Shown one piece after another: positions 1-14,116 of a stretch of DNA of 64,000 bases. The notes under the pieces were generated by a model. It was given only the letters and a program-made list of their open reading frames with translations. It did not search any database and was not told the DNA's origin. Location of the stretch: NCBI RefSeq assembly GCF_036320965.1, contig NC_092238.1:58908290-58972289 (forward strand), read 5' to 3'. Every line of letters starts with the position of its first letter. The first letter of the stretch is position 1. A program made the translations under genes and the position numbers. This DNA is from Panulirus ornatus. Taxonomy: Eukaryota > Arthropoda > Malacostraca > Decapoda > Palinuridae.

Positions 1-248
1 GGGTGAAAGGAGGGCAAGGAATAGAGTGAATTGGAGCGATGTGGTATACCGGGGTTGACGTGCTGTCTGTGGATTGAAGCAGGGCATGTGAAGCGTCTGG
101 GGTAAACCATGGAAAGCTGTGTAGGTATGTATATTTGCGTGTGTGGACGTATGTATATACATGTGTATGGGGGGGGTTGGGCCATTTCTTTCGTCTGTGT
201 CCTTGCGCTACCTCGCAAACGCGGGAGGCAGCGAGAAAGTATAATAAT

Positions 249-251
<3 letters not shown>
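1..251 (+). mobile_element. RTE-like LINE, 3' end (short-tail form)
   Basis: The window opens inside the last codons of a LINE ORF: frame 2-58 reads to [11 protein letters not shown] and then TGA. The short-form 3' UTR follows, with the landmarks TGAAGCGTCTGGGGTAAACC and TTGCGCTACCTCGCAAACGC, and ends at GTATAATAATAAA before an (AT)n array. The same end is seen at 32297-32630 and 45700-45896. The rest of the element lies outside the window. Confidence 0.85.
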
Positions 252-1604
<1,353 letters not shown>

Positions 1605-1633
1605 TATGTTTCATTTTCTCCGTGGACTCTTAC

Positions 1634-1636
<3 letters not shown>
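1605..1636 (+). mobile_element. Inverted scrap of PLE 3' end
   Basis: TTTCATTTTCTCCGTGGACT matches, in plus orientation, the PLE 3' end found at 29270-29290. The scrap is joined directly to the truncated 5' side of the minus-strand PLE remnant, so the two form a fold-back. Confidence 0.6.
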
Positions 1637-1700
<64 letters not shown>

Positions 1701-1706
1701 TATATT
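1637..1706. repeat. (AT)n microsatellite
   Basis: About 70 bp of AT repeats joining a PLE scrap to a LINE tail. One AAATATATATTG interruption lies at the right edge. Confidence 0.95.
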
Positions 1707-1994
1707 GTACTTTGTCGCTGTCTCTCGCGTTAGCGAGGTAGCGCAAGGAAACAAACGAAAGAACGGCCCAAGCCACCCACATACACATGTATATACATAC
1801 ACGTCCACACACACACATATACCTACCTATTCATTTTAACGTATACATATATATACATACACAGACATATATACATGTACATAATTCATACTTGCTGCCT
1901 TTATTCATTTCCGTCGCCACCCCGCCACACGTGAAATGACAGCCCCCTCCCCAGGCATGCGCGCGAGGTAGTGCTAGGAAAAGGCAACAAAGGC

Positions 1995-1997
<3 letters not shown>
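1707..1997 (-). mobile_element. RTE-like LINE 3' UTR fragment (long-tail form)
   Basis: This is the minus-strand LINE tail only: TTTGTCGCTGTCTCTCGCGT at the 3' terminus, then the CACATACACATGTATATACA block, then GAGGTAGTGCTAGGAAAAGG. It stops at a new AT array and carries no coding sequence. Confidence 0.8.

Positions 1998-2067
<70 letters not shown>
1998..2067. repeat. (AT)n microsatellite
   Basis: About 70 bp of uninterrupted TA repeats between a LINE tail and a PLE 3' end. Confidence 0.96.
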
Positions 2068-2070
<3 letters not shown>

Positions 2071-2995
2071 CAGGAAAATATCACTATAAGTTCCCACGTG
2101 GACTTTTCTGTAGTGATTACATCATCAGGGGAGTTACAAGAAAGATATATCATTCAGTTGATATACAACGAAGAGACGTACCTAGGATACCATTAGGAAG
2201 CAAGCTTTACTCGACAGGTGGTGTTCGGGTGGTGTTCGATCTGGTAACATGCGTGCTATGATCTTTTTTTTTGTGCGAAGAAAGGGAACTGTTTACAAAT
2301 GTTTTCTACAACAAAGCTATCCAATATGTACAGACCCTCACTATTATCGATGTTACAATTCTTTTTGTATATAGTACTTGACAATTCAATGCTTCTCGTG
2401 GTAAAAGAATTAAGAGTTAATAGCTGAATTGGCATTAATCCACTCAATACAATGATCATATTTTTTAACATGATCAAAAAAGGACTTTGATTTCTGTCCT
2501 GTTCTTATACTATACCTATGTCGCTTATATAAAAGATCTTTACTAGCCTGCCCAACATAAAATGTATTACGATCTTTACTTGGTACTCTATAAACGCAGC
2601 CGCAAAACTCTCTGGTGAGTTCCTGATTAAGATAATCTTCATATTTTTGGTTGCTGAAGATAACATTTACATTAAACGATTTAAGGAACCAGGGAGGTAA
2701 TGGAAAATTATCAGTTAAAGGAAGAACTAAAGTTTTTTGGTGTCAAGAGGAGGTTTGGGTTCAATTCTATAAAATGATTTCTTTGCCAGCTTAAGGGACT
2801 TATCAACAGAAGACTTAGGATACTTCAACCTGGATCCGAGGGAGTATATATTCTCAGTCTCATTATCAATAGACTCTGGAGTGCATAAACGTAATGCACT
2901 GAGGAACATAAGTGTAATGATAATAATGTAACTGTCATGTTGAGCTGAGTAATAATGGATATATGAGCAAACATTGGTAGGTTGTCTGTGTATGT
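2068..2995 (-). mobile_element. Penelope-like element remnant, older or divergent copy
   Basis: On the minus strand the order is RT C-terminal segment (open 2727-2909, with EKIYSLGSRLKYPKS-like sequence), a GIY-YIG region near 2520-2620 where VYRVPS and FYVGQA are readable, and a hammerhead-like 3' end at 2088-2136. It is truncated upstream of the YSSQHD region. It differs from the other PLE copies by many substitutions, so it is a separate and probably older insertion or another subfamily. Several stops and frameshifts make it non-functional. Confidence 0.8.
2088..2136 (-). ncRNA. Hammerhead-like motif, divergent PLE
   Basis: On the minus strand, CTGATGA (2122-2128) is followed by a stem with UGUA pairing UACA, then GAAA (2105-2108) and the palindrome CCACGTGG. 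Stem II pairs fully here, unlike in the other copies. The U at the cleavage site is not evident. Stem I would use UCCC upstream with GGGA downstream. Confidence 0.5.
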
Positions 2996-3050
2996 TTGCT
3001 TATATTACTTAGCTCAACATGACAGGCTTAAATCATCATCATTCCAGTGT
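2913..3050. repeat. Inverted repeat at the PLE truncation point
   Basis: CATGTTGAGCTGAGTAATAA (about 2937-2956) recurs in reverse complement near 3002-3030 (ATTACTTAGCTCAACATGAC). Arms are about 45 bp with visible mismatches and a loop of about 45 bp. Both arms derive from the same PLE RT segment. Confidence 0.7.
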
Positions 3051-3053
3051 AAG

Positions 3054-3651
3054 TGAGTGTCTGTGCGTGTTCATGTAACAAATGATCTATAAAATATTCC
3101 ATATAATCTACCACGTTCCATTATTGGCCACACCTCCAATGGCCACTCCGGCTCTCCCCGTTGGCTCACCCCATGTGTAAAATAGGCCGTACTGCACACC
3201 TTCACGAGAGCTATAGCTGTATTATTGGGAAGGTTTAGCGCATTACATTCCAGGTAAAATATGACCATAATTCATTTTGATGTCAAAGCTATTTGTGTGT
3301 TATGGGTAATATACTGGCAGCCTTCAGGTTTTCTTTTATGCAAACTTGCACGTTTATAAAACGTCATCGTTCTGAGTATTTCTCGGAGGTGAAAAAAACA
3401 CGAGTCCCTTTTTTTTTCTAGATAATGGGTTACATCTTTCACCCAAATGGGCGATATATTGTGCTTTGTTAGATTATACAGCTTTTCTTTCATTTCAATT
3501 TCTCACAAACGTATATACTTAAAAATGATAATTTGATTCATTGACAGTATTCATGAGACGGCTATTGAGGAAGACAAGGGTAACATATTCCTGTTTTCTT
3601 ACTTTCTGGCAGAGAAATTAAATCAATTCGGAATTTATATCAACCTAATGC
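3054..3651. other. Unique sequence, no gene seen
   Basis: Non-repetitive DNA between the PLE remnant and the minisatellite. No frame of convincing length, splice pattern or known family is visible. Confidence 0.6.
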
Positions 3652-6600
3652 GCTGGGCAGTGCAACCCATGAGCAGGGCGGCTCAACACGTGAGCAGGGC
3701 GGCGCAACCCGTGAGCAGGGCTGCACAACCCATGAGCAGGGCGGTATGACACAACAGCAGAATGGTGCAACCCATGAGCAGGTCGGTATGACACGTGAGC
3801 AGGGAGATGCGACCAATAAGCAGGACGGAACGACCCGTAAGCAAGACGGTAAGATCAGTGACCGGGGCGGTGCAACCCATGAGCAGGACAGTACGACCCG
3901 TGTGCAGGGAGGAACAATACAAGAATACAAGAATATATGGGTTGTCCAACCTGTGAGCAGGGCGGTACTACTCATGGACAGAACTGTGTAACTCTTAAGA
4001 AGGGCGGCACAACCCATAAGCAGGCTGATAAGACGAATGAGCAAGGCAGCACTATCTGTGAGCAGGAGGGTATGACCTATGAGCAGGAGGGTATGATCCG
4101 TGAACAGGGCGATGCAACCAGTGAGAAGGGCAGTATGACCTGTAAGCAGAACGGTACGGCCCTTCAGCAGGGCGGTGCAACCGGTGAGCAGGATCCTACG
4201 ACTCGTGAGCAGGAAGGTACGACCCATGAGCAAGGGGGTACGACCCATGAGCAGGCCATTGCAACCCGTGAGTAGGGCGGTACAGCCCATGAGCAAGGCG
4301 GTGCAACTCGTAAGAAGGGCGGTACAACTCGTGAGCAAGACGGTGCGACCCGTAAGAAGGGTACAACCAGTAAACAAGACGATACGACCCAAGAATAATG
4401 CGGCACGACTCCTGAGCAGGGTGATACGCCCCGTACGCAGGACGGTACGACCCATAAGCAGGGTGGCGCAATCCTTGAACAGGGCGGTACAACCCATTAG
4501 CAGGTATGCGACCCGTGAGCAGGGCGGTACGATCTGTGAACAGGGGAGGATACGACCCATTAGCAGAGTGGTGCAACCCGTTAGTAGGAGGGTATGACCT
4601 ATGAGCATGGAGGTACGATATATGAGCAATGCGATGCAACCAGTGAGCAGGGCAGTACGATCCATAAGCAGGGCAGTGCGACCTATAAGAAGGGCGGTGC
4701 AACCCGCAAGCAGGGATTTACAACCAATGAGCAGGGTGGTACAACCCGTGAGCATGGCGATACGATCCGTGAGCAGGGCGGTACAACCCATGAGCAGTGC
4801 AGTGCGACCCCTGAGCAGGGCAATGCGACCCGTGAGTAAGGAGGTGCGACCCGCGAGCAGGGCGGTACAACCAATGAGCATAGCGATACAAACCGTGAGC
4901 AGGGCGGTACGACCCATGAGCAGTTTGGTACGACCCTTTGTGCAGGGCGGTACGATCCGTGATCATGGGGGTACGACCACTGAGCAGTAGGGTACGACCC
5001 GTAAGGAAAGCGGTGCAACAGATGAGCAGGACTTTACGACCCGTGAGCAAGGGGTACGACTCTGGAGCAAGGCGGTACGACCAATGACCAGGCCGATAGA
5101 ACCTGTGAACAGGACGGTACAACCCATGAGCAGGGCGGTACAACCTATGAGCAGGGCGGTGCAACTAGTGAGATGGACGTTACATCCGTGAGCAGAACGG
5201 TATGACTCGTGTGAACACGGTAAGGCCCGTGAGAAGGACGGCAAGACCCATGAGCAGGGCGCAGTCCTTGAGCAGGGTGGTACGGCCCATGAGCATAACG
5301 GTGCGACCCGTGATCAGGGCGGTACAACCAGTGACCAGGGCGGTATAACCCGTGAGCAGGGCGATCCGACCCTTGTGCAGGGCGGTACGATCAGTGATCA
5401 GGGGGCTACGACCCATGACCAGGGTGCTACAACCGTGAGCAGGAGGGTATGACCTATGAGCAGAGCGGTATAATCCGTGAGCAAAGGTGGTACGATCCGT
5501 AAATAGGGTCGTATGACCGAAGAACTGAGTGATGAAGACCGTGAGTAGGGCGGTACGACACGTAAACAGGACTGTGCGACCCGTGAGCAGGGCGGTACAA
5601 CCCGTGAGCAGGGCTGTGCGAGCTGTGAGCAGGGCGGTGCAACCCAAGAGTAGGGCGGTGCTACCCGTGAGCAGGGCTGTACGAACTGTGAGCAGGGCGG
5701 TACAACCCAAGAGTAGGGCGGTGCAACCCATGAGCAGGGCGGCACAACCCACCTCCCATGACCAGAGAGACGCAACCCATGAGTAGAGTGGTGCAACTTA
5801 TGAAGAGGGCTTTACAACCCGTGAGAAGGACGGCACGACTTGTGAGCAGGGCGGTACAACCCATGAGCGGGGTGGTGCAACCCACCTCCTATGACCAGAG
5901 TGATGCAACCCATGAGTAGGGTGATGCGACCTATGAACAGGGCTTTACAACCCATGAGAAGGACGTTACGACTTGTGTGCAGGGCGGTACAACCCATGAG
6001 CAGGGCGGTACGACCTATAAGCAGGCGGTACGACCTGTGATCAGTGAGGTAAGACCCTTGAACAGGGCGGTATGACACATGAGCTATGTGGTACGACCCG
6101 TGAACAGAGCGGTACAGCCCTTGCGCAGGGCGGTACAACCCCTGATCAGGCCAGTACAACCCGTGACCACGTCCGTTCGACCTGTGAGTAGGGCGGTAAG
6201 ACCGGTGAACAGGACTGTACGACCAGTGCGCAGGGTGGTTCAACCCGTGAGCAGGGCAACAGAACTCATGGCCAGGGCGTTACGACCTATAAGCGTGGCG
6301 GTGCAATCCGTGAGCAGGGTGGTTCAACCCGTGAGCAGGGCAACAGAACCCATGGCCAGGGCGTTACGACCTATGAGCATGGCGGTGCAATCCGTGAGCA
6401 GGGTGGTGTAACCAGTGAGGAACGCGGTACGAAGTGTGAACACGGTGGTGCGATCCCTGAGCAGGTGGTGCAACCCGTGAACTGGTCGGAAATACCCAAA
6501 AGCAGGGCAGTACAGCCAATGAGCAGGTGGTTACAACCCGTGCAGCACGTGAGCAAGGCGGAACAACACATGAGCAGGGTTGTGTAACTTGCAAGCAGGG

Positions 6601-9600
6601 CGGTACGACCCGTGGGTAGGGCGGTACGACCCATAAGCAGGATGGACGACCCATGAGCAAACTGGTACAACCTTTGAGCAGGCCGGTACGACCTGTGAGC
6701 AGGGCGGTAAAACACGTGAGCAGGACAGTACAACTAGTGGGCAGGGTGGTACAAAATGGGAGCAGGACAGCACGACCCATGAGCAAACAGTTACGACCCA
6801 TGACGTACGACCCATGAGCATGGCGGTGCAATCAGTGAGCAGGGAGGTGTAATCCGTGGGAAACGCGGTACGACCCATAAGCAGGGTGGTACGACACCTG
6901 AGCAGGATGGTGCAATACGTGAACAGGGCGGTGCGACCCGTGAGCAGGACGGTCCGACCCATGGGGAGAGCGGTTCAACCCCTGAAGAGGGCAGTACAAC
7001 CCGTGCCTAGGCCGATACGACCCGTGAGCAGCGGCGGTACAACCCATGAGCAAAGTGGTGCAACTAGTTAGCAGGGCGGTTCACCCCATTAGCAGGGTGA
7101 TACGACCCTTGAGCAAGGTGGTAAGACCCATGAGTAGGGCGGTGCAACCCACGAGCAGAACGGTGCAACCCGTTAGCAGGGTCGTGCAACCCACGATCAG
7201 GCCGGTTCGACCCGTGAGCAGGACAGTAAGACCAGTGCGCAGGGCGGTGCAACCCATGAGCAAGAGGGTAAGAACCGTGAGGCAGGGTGGTACGACACAT
7301 GAGCTACGCGGTGCGACCCGTGAACAGAACGGTACAACCCTTGAGCAGGGCGGTAAAACCCCTGAGCGGGACTGTACAACCCGTAACCAGGCCGGTATGA
7401 CCTGTAAGCAGGGTGGTGCGATCCATGAGCAGGGCAGTGCGACCAGTGCGCAGGGCGGTACAATCAGTGAGCAGTGTGGTGCAACCCATGGGCATGGCAG
7501 TACGACCGGTGAGTAGGGCGGTAAAAGCCATGAGCAATGCGTTACGACCAATGAGCAGGACTGTACGACCCGTGAGCAGGACTGTACGACCCGTGAGCAG
7601 GCGGTACGATCCAAGAACAGTGCGGTACAGTCCATGAGCAGTGCATTAAGACCCTTAAGGAGAACGGTTTGACCCATGATTGGGGCAGTACAATCAGTAA
7701 GCAGGGGGTACAACCCATGAGCACGAGGGGGAGGTGTGTTTTGTAAACAGGGCTGTACGACCTGTGTGTAGGGCGTTACGACCCGCGGGCAGGGAGGTAC
7801 CATGCCTGGGCAGGGCGGCACAACTCGTAACCAGGCCGGTACGACCCGTTAGCAGGTTTGAACAACTCGTAAGCAGAGTGGTGCAACCTGGTGGTAGGGT
7901 AGTATGACCGGCGAGCAGGCCGGTACGACCCATGAAGTGGGCTGTACAACCACTGACTAGGGCGAAAAAAACCATGACCAGGCCGATACGACCCGTGAGC
8001 GGGGCGGTGCAACCCGTGACAAAGGCGGTACAACCCATGAGTAGGGTAGTGCGACCCATGAGAAGGGCGATACGATCCATGAGTAGGGCGGTATGACACA
8101 TAGGCAGTGATACAACCCGTAAGTAGGGCGGTATGATCCAGGAGCAGGATGGCACGACCAATGAGTAGGGCGATACAACTCGTAGGAAGTGCGGTAAGAA
8201 CCATGAGTAGGGAGATACTACTCGTGAGCAGGGCGGTGCAACCCATGAGCAGGGCGGTGCGACTAATGAGCAGGGCGGTATGACCCATAAACAGGGTAGT
8301 ACAATCCATGAGCAGCGTAGTACATCCCATAACCAGACCGGTATGACCCATGAACAGGACAGTGCCTCTCGCGGGCAGGGCGTTACAACCCTTAAGTACA
8401 ACGATACGGCCCATGAGCACAGTGATACGACCCGAGGAGGGCGACACGACACATGAGCATGGCAGAACGACACGCGGACAGGATGGTACGACCCGCGAGT
8501 GGAACGATACGACCAGTGAGTAGAGCAGTATAACCCATGAGCATGGTCTTTACAGCCCATGAGCAGGCTGGTGCAACCCGTGAGCAGGGCGGTACAGACC
8601 ATGAGCAGGCAGGTATAAACCATGAGCAAGTAGGTACAATCCGTGAGCAGAGCGGTACGACCAGTGATCAGGGAGGTAACAGTCGTGAGAAGGGTGGTAT
8701 GACGCAAGCCTGGGTAGTGTAATCCGTGAGCAGTTCGGTGCAAACCTTCAGCAGGACAGTACGACCTATGAGCAGGGTACGACCCTCGAGAAGAGCTGTA
8801 CGACCCTTTAGTAGAGCGGTAAAGCACGTGAGCAAGGCGGTAAAACCCGTATAAGGCGGTACGATCCGTAATGAGGAAGACAAGACACCTAAGCATGAGC
8901 AGGGCGGTACAGCTCGTGAGTAGGGCGGTAAGACCCATGAGTAAGGCGGTACGACCCGTCAGCAGGACAGTACGACCAGTGAGCAGAGCACTACGACCCA
9001 AGAGCAAGGCGTTACGACTCATGAGCAGGGTGATACTAAACGTAAGTAGGTGGTTCGAGCCGCGAGCATGATGGCACGATCCGTGAACAAGGTAGTAAGA
9101 CCCATGAGCAGGGCAGTACAACCAGTAAGCAAGGCGGTACGACCCATGAGGAGGACGGTACGGCCGATGATCGGTAAGACCCATGAGCAGGGCTGTACGA
9201 CCCGTGAGCAGGGCGGTAAGACCCAGAAGCAGGGTGGTACAACCCATGACCAGGCGATGTGACCTTGAGCAGGGATGTATGACCCATTAGCAGGGAGGAG
9301 CAACCCGTGAGTAGAGCGGTAAACCCCCTGGCCAGGACGGTAGGACTCGTGAGCAGGGCGGTACGACTTGTGAGTAAGGCGGTACGACCAATGAGTTGGG
9401 CGCTACAACCCATGAGAAAGGATGTACTACCCATGAGCAGGGCGTTGCAACCCATGACCAGGTCGGTACGATCTTTGAGCAGAGCGGTACAACCCATGAG
9501 CAGGGCGGTGTGACCAGCGAGCAGGACGGTATTAACCGTGACCAGGTTGGTGCGACCCGTGAGCAAAGTGGAACGACCCATGAGTAGGGATGCAACTCGT

Positions 9601-10120
9601 GGGTAGGGCGGTACAACCCATAAGTAGGGCGATACGACCCGTGAGCAGGGCGATGCGACTCATGAGCAAAGCGGTGAAACCATGAACAGTCCGGCACGAC
9701 CCATGATATGACACATGAGCAGGGTGGTGCGATCCATGAGCAGGGCAGTGCAACCTGTGAGCAGGGTGGCACGAACCTTTAAGCATGATGGTACTACCCA
9801 TAAGCATGGTGGCACAACCCGTGAGCAGGGCGATACGACCCATGATCTGGGCGGTACAATCCGTGAGCAGGACGATACTACCCTTTGAACAGGCGGTACA
9901 ACCTTTTAAGCAGGACGATACGACCCTTTGAGCAGGGTGGTACTACCCATGAGCAGGACGGTAGTACCCTTTGAGCAGGGTGATAAGACCCTTTGAGTAG
10001 GGCGGTACTATCCATGAGTAGGAAGTTGTTACCAATGAGTAGGGTGGTACGACCCTTTGAGAAGGACGGTAGGATCCTTTGAGCAGGGTGGTACTACCCA
10101 TTAGATGAGGCTAAGACCCA
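3652..10120. repeat. Minisatellite A, 21-bp unit, about 300 copies
   Basis: A 6.4-kb tandem array with consensus GGGCGGTACGACCCGTGAGCA, diverged by point changes and occasional 1-2 bp length variants. The unit contains a GGG..GTAC..CCC near-palindrome. Because 21 is a multiple of three, long frames stay open on both strands (for example 7694-9247 minus and 3640-4917 minus) and translate into heptad repeats such as LLTGRTA or EQGGTTH. These have no other protein-like features and are cut at random by indels, so I read the array as non-coding satellite DNA. Confidence 0.93.
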
Positions 10121-10400
10121 TGAGGAAGACAACACGACGCTTGTGCAGGAAAGCACGACCTGTGAATATGACGATACGACCCATGTGCAGGAGAGCACGA
10201 CCCGTGCGCAGGACAGTGTTACTTGTGCGCAGCAGGACGGTATGACTCATGGGTATGATAGCAGGACCTCGGACGTGACTTTTGAAAATAATGTTAACGA
10301 CCTGAGTGCCGTGCGGTCGTGCTCAAAGGCCTATACCGTCGTGCACGAGGGTCCGTAAGGTCGTGCTCAATGGTTAAACCGTCGTGCTCGAAATGTTCTC
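10121..10400. repeat. Degenerate right edge of minisatellite A
   Basis: The 21-bp pattern fades here into variants around GTGCAGGAAAGCACGACC and then GGTCGTGCTC / CCGTCGTGCTC motifs near 10310-10390. This is the decayed boundary of the array. No gene is seen. Confidence 0.65.
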
Positions 10401-10711
10401 TCCTTGTTCATGGAACCATGTTCTCCGAGGCGCCACTGACAGAGCCTGTCTGTGATGAAATATAGACTAGAGTTCGCTATAAATTATCCTCACAATGTTT
10501 ACAGTGACGACAGCTCGGTATGACGCCAAGGAAATCGTGACCGATGGCTGTATCTTAATAACACTTTTATGCATTTTTTCCCTTAGCGATGGCTTTTTAT
10601 GACATAACCAGTGTATATCGATATTAAAGTTTTGTTATTTTCTTATTAACGGTATTACCAGGTTACCTATTAAGTAATGTAAACATGTCAAAAGATCATC
10701 TCGTATAGGTT
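10401..10711. other. Unique spacer between two minisatellites
   Basis: About 300 bp of non-repetitive, AT-leaning DNA with no recognisable feature. Confidence 0.6.
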
Positions 10712-11655
10712 GGTCTTACGAGCAGTAGATGGTATATGTAGTTAGGTCAGAATAGTAGTGGTATGAATAGGTCACATCAGCTGGTGTTGTAGGTAGATCA
10801 GTGCAGCAGGTGGTGTAGCCAAGGCATACCATCAGATGGTGTAATCAGGTCAAACCACCAAGTGGTGTGGTTAAATCTTGGTAGTAGATAGTGTAGACAA
10901 GTCATAATAGTAAGTGGTGAAGTCAAATCATGGTAGCAGATGGTATAACCAAGTCATGGTAGCAGATGGTTTAGATAAGTCATTGTAGCAGGGGGTTTAG
11001 CCAAGTCATGGTAACAGATGGTGTAGCCAAGTTATGGTAGCAAATAGTTTAGATAAGTCATGGCAGCAGACGGTTTAGCTAAGTCATGGTAGCAGATGGT
11101 GTAACTAAGCCATGTTAAAAGATGGTTCAACCAAGTCATGGTGGCAGATGTTTTAGCAGGTAGCAGATGACTTAGATAAGTAATGGTAACAGATGGTTCA
11201 GCTAAGATATAGTAACGATGGTGTAGGTAAGTCATGGTAGCAGATGGTTTAGTTAATCCATAGAAGCAGATGGTTCAACCAAGTCACAGCAGCATATGGT
11301 TTAGCTAAGTCAAAGTAGCAGATGGTTTAGCTAAGTCATGGTAGCAGACGGTTTAGCCAAGTCATGGTAGCAGATGGTTTAGCCAAGTCTTGGTAGCAGA
11401 TGGTTTAGCTAAGATATAGTAACAGATGGTGTAGGTAAGTCATGGTAGCAGATGGTTTAGCTAAGATATAGTAACAGATGGTGTAGGTAAGTCATGGTAG
11501 CAGATGGTTTAGCTAATCCATAGAAGCAGATGGTTTAGCCAAGTCATAGCAGCAGATGGTTTCGACAAGTCATGGTAGCAGAGGGTGTAGCCAAGTCATG
11601 GTAGCAGAGGGTGTAGCCAAGTCATGGTAGCAGAGGGTGTAGCCAAGTCATGCGG
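10712..11655. repeat. Minisatellite B, 26-bp unit, about 36 copies
   Basis: Tandem copies of AAGTCATGGTAGCAGATGGT plus TTAGCC. A higher-order 52-bp dimer, alternating an AAGATATAGTAACAGATGGTG unit type with the standard unit, recurs near 11200 and 11400-11520. The last three units (about 11578-11652) are nearly identical GTAGCAGAGGGTGTAGCCAA copies, which suggests recent expansion at that edge. Confidence 0.92.
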
Positions 11656-11749
11656 ACATAAGGACTGGCTGGTGACAGGTCGGACGCTCAGATCGTCCTG
11701 GAAGGAAACGAAGTCACCTCGGTTGGGTCTGGACGGAGGCATCTTTATT

Positions 11750-11952
11750 GCGCTGTTGATGGTGGTGGTAATATCAGGGGTGATGGTGGTGGTGGAATTG
11801 ATGGTAATAATGGTAGGGATGATGGTGTGGGTGGTGGTGATGGTGATGGTGGTGGTGGTAATGGCAGGGATGATGGTGTGGGTGGAGGTGATGGTGGTGA
11901 TGGTAACTGTAGTGATGATGATGGTTGTACAGTGGTAACTGCGGCAGCAGAC

Positions 11953-11985
<33 letters not shown>

Positions 11986-12160
11986 ATAGCAGAATCTATG
12001 GTAATGGTGGTGGTTGTGTTAACGATGGTGGTAGTGGTGGTGACCATGTCAGTACTGATAACAGGTTGTGGTTGTGATGGTGGTAGTGGTGGTGACCATG
12101 TCAGTACTGATAACAGTTGTGGTTGTGATGGTGGTAGTGGTGGTGACCGATGGTGGCAGT
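11750..12160. repeat. GGT/GAT-rich simple repeat with a 54-bp tandem
   Basis: Imperfect GGTGAT and GATGAT trinucleotide-type repeats. Near 12010-12150 a unit of about 54 bp (GGTGGTGACCATGTCAGTAC and flanks) is present two to three times. Open frames on both strands (glycine/valine/methionine-rich or serine/proline-rich) follow from the composition. Confidence 0.9.
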
Positions 12161-13020
12161 AGCAGTCGAGGATGTACAGGTCTCCCCAGCAACCCACCAG
12201 ACTAGCAATACACGTCATATGCCGCACAATGACATACTGACAGTGGCGTGAATATTGTTTTCCTGAGCTGCAGCCATAAGTTTGGGACGTTATAGCCTAT
12301 CGTAGAATTAGGGTCCATAACTCACTGCAATTCGAAACTCATACAATGTATGCTTATCTGTGGCCATAAATTGTTTTACGTTTTTACGGATCTAGGGTCA
12401 TTTCTCGTCATGGACTCGTTATATGCGGGATAAGTACGTTTTGAGAAAATTATGTTTCATACCATCTCTTTAAGACATGCTTGGCCTGGATCTCCTCACA
12501 GTACCCACGACCTTAGCCATCCATCCCAGTCTAAGGCTCACCTCGACCCTTCATGGTGCCATCAGCTGCCATGCCCACTCCCCGGTATCTACATAACTAT
12601 GGTTGTTGAGCGTGGGGTGACTCGGTGTATAACCTTCCTGTCATATGTGTGGCCTGGCTTTGGTTACCATGTGACTGTATCATCTGGTCTGACCTCCCAT
12701 CAACTGGGTTTCTTCAGCACACAAGCGCCAGAACATATATTCATTACCTATGAGTGCATCGAGCGTATGTAAAGTGCCTCGAAGCAAAGAGACCCTTGCT
12801 GTAGCCTTAGGGTAGTATTCATTCTACGAAAGCGTATCAGCCGATACACTCGATCTAATGCCGTTCTTTTGGTAGTAATAGCCATTATAGTCATATGAGG
12901 AGAATATGCCAAATTAGCAGTTAATCCTTTGGTAACTCAAGTAAAAAAGGTCTCATCTGTAAACACTCACCTTACTCTCTAGAAGAGTTCAAAGTGTACC
13001 CTCAAGGGACGAACGAGACG
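12161..13020. other. Unique sequence, no gene assigned
   Basis: About 860 bp of non-repetitive DNA. A 106-codon frame at 12452-12772 (+) begins with ATG, but its product matches nothing I recognise and shows no domain, signal peptide or repeat. I see no support for calling a gene. Confidence 0.5.
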
Positions 13021-13022
13021 GT

Positions 13023-14012
<990 letters not shown>

Positions 14013-14030
14013 ATATATATATATGTATGA

Positions 14031-14116
14031 ATATATATATTCCTACGAGTCCAAGGGGAAAATTAAACACGTGAATTCATAGGCATCTACATGATCAAGC
14101 GCAAAGTTGTGAACCT
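14031..14116. mobile_element. PLE terminal footprint (rearranged)
   Basis: TATTCCTACGAGTCCAAGGG followed by GAAAATTAAACACG (14034-14073) resembles the minus strand of the PLE 3' end. GATCAAGCGCAAAGTTGTGA (14092-14111) resembles its extreme terminus in plus orientation. No coding part remains. Confidence 0.45.

Noticed and set aside
7694..9247. 517-codon minus-strand frame and others like it in 3640-9843
   Set aside because: They are translations of a 21-bp tandem repeat in several frames at once, with random ends, no non-repeat domain and no start context. Unit length divisible by three explains them.
3652..11655. Possible CRISPR-like array because of regular repeats
   Set aside because: Units are contiguous with no unique spacers, and the context is eukaryotic transposon-rich DNA.
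11745..12227. Ser/Pro/Thr-rich minus-strand frame of 160 codons and Gly-rich plus-strand frame
   Set aside because: Produced by the GGT/GAT repeat composition; they mirror each other on both strands.
12452..12772. 106-codon frame in unique DNA
   Set aside because: No recognised domain, no splice or promoter context, and a length expected by chance. Left as unassigned sequence.
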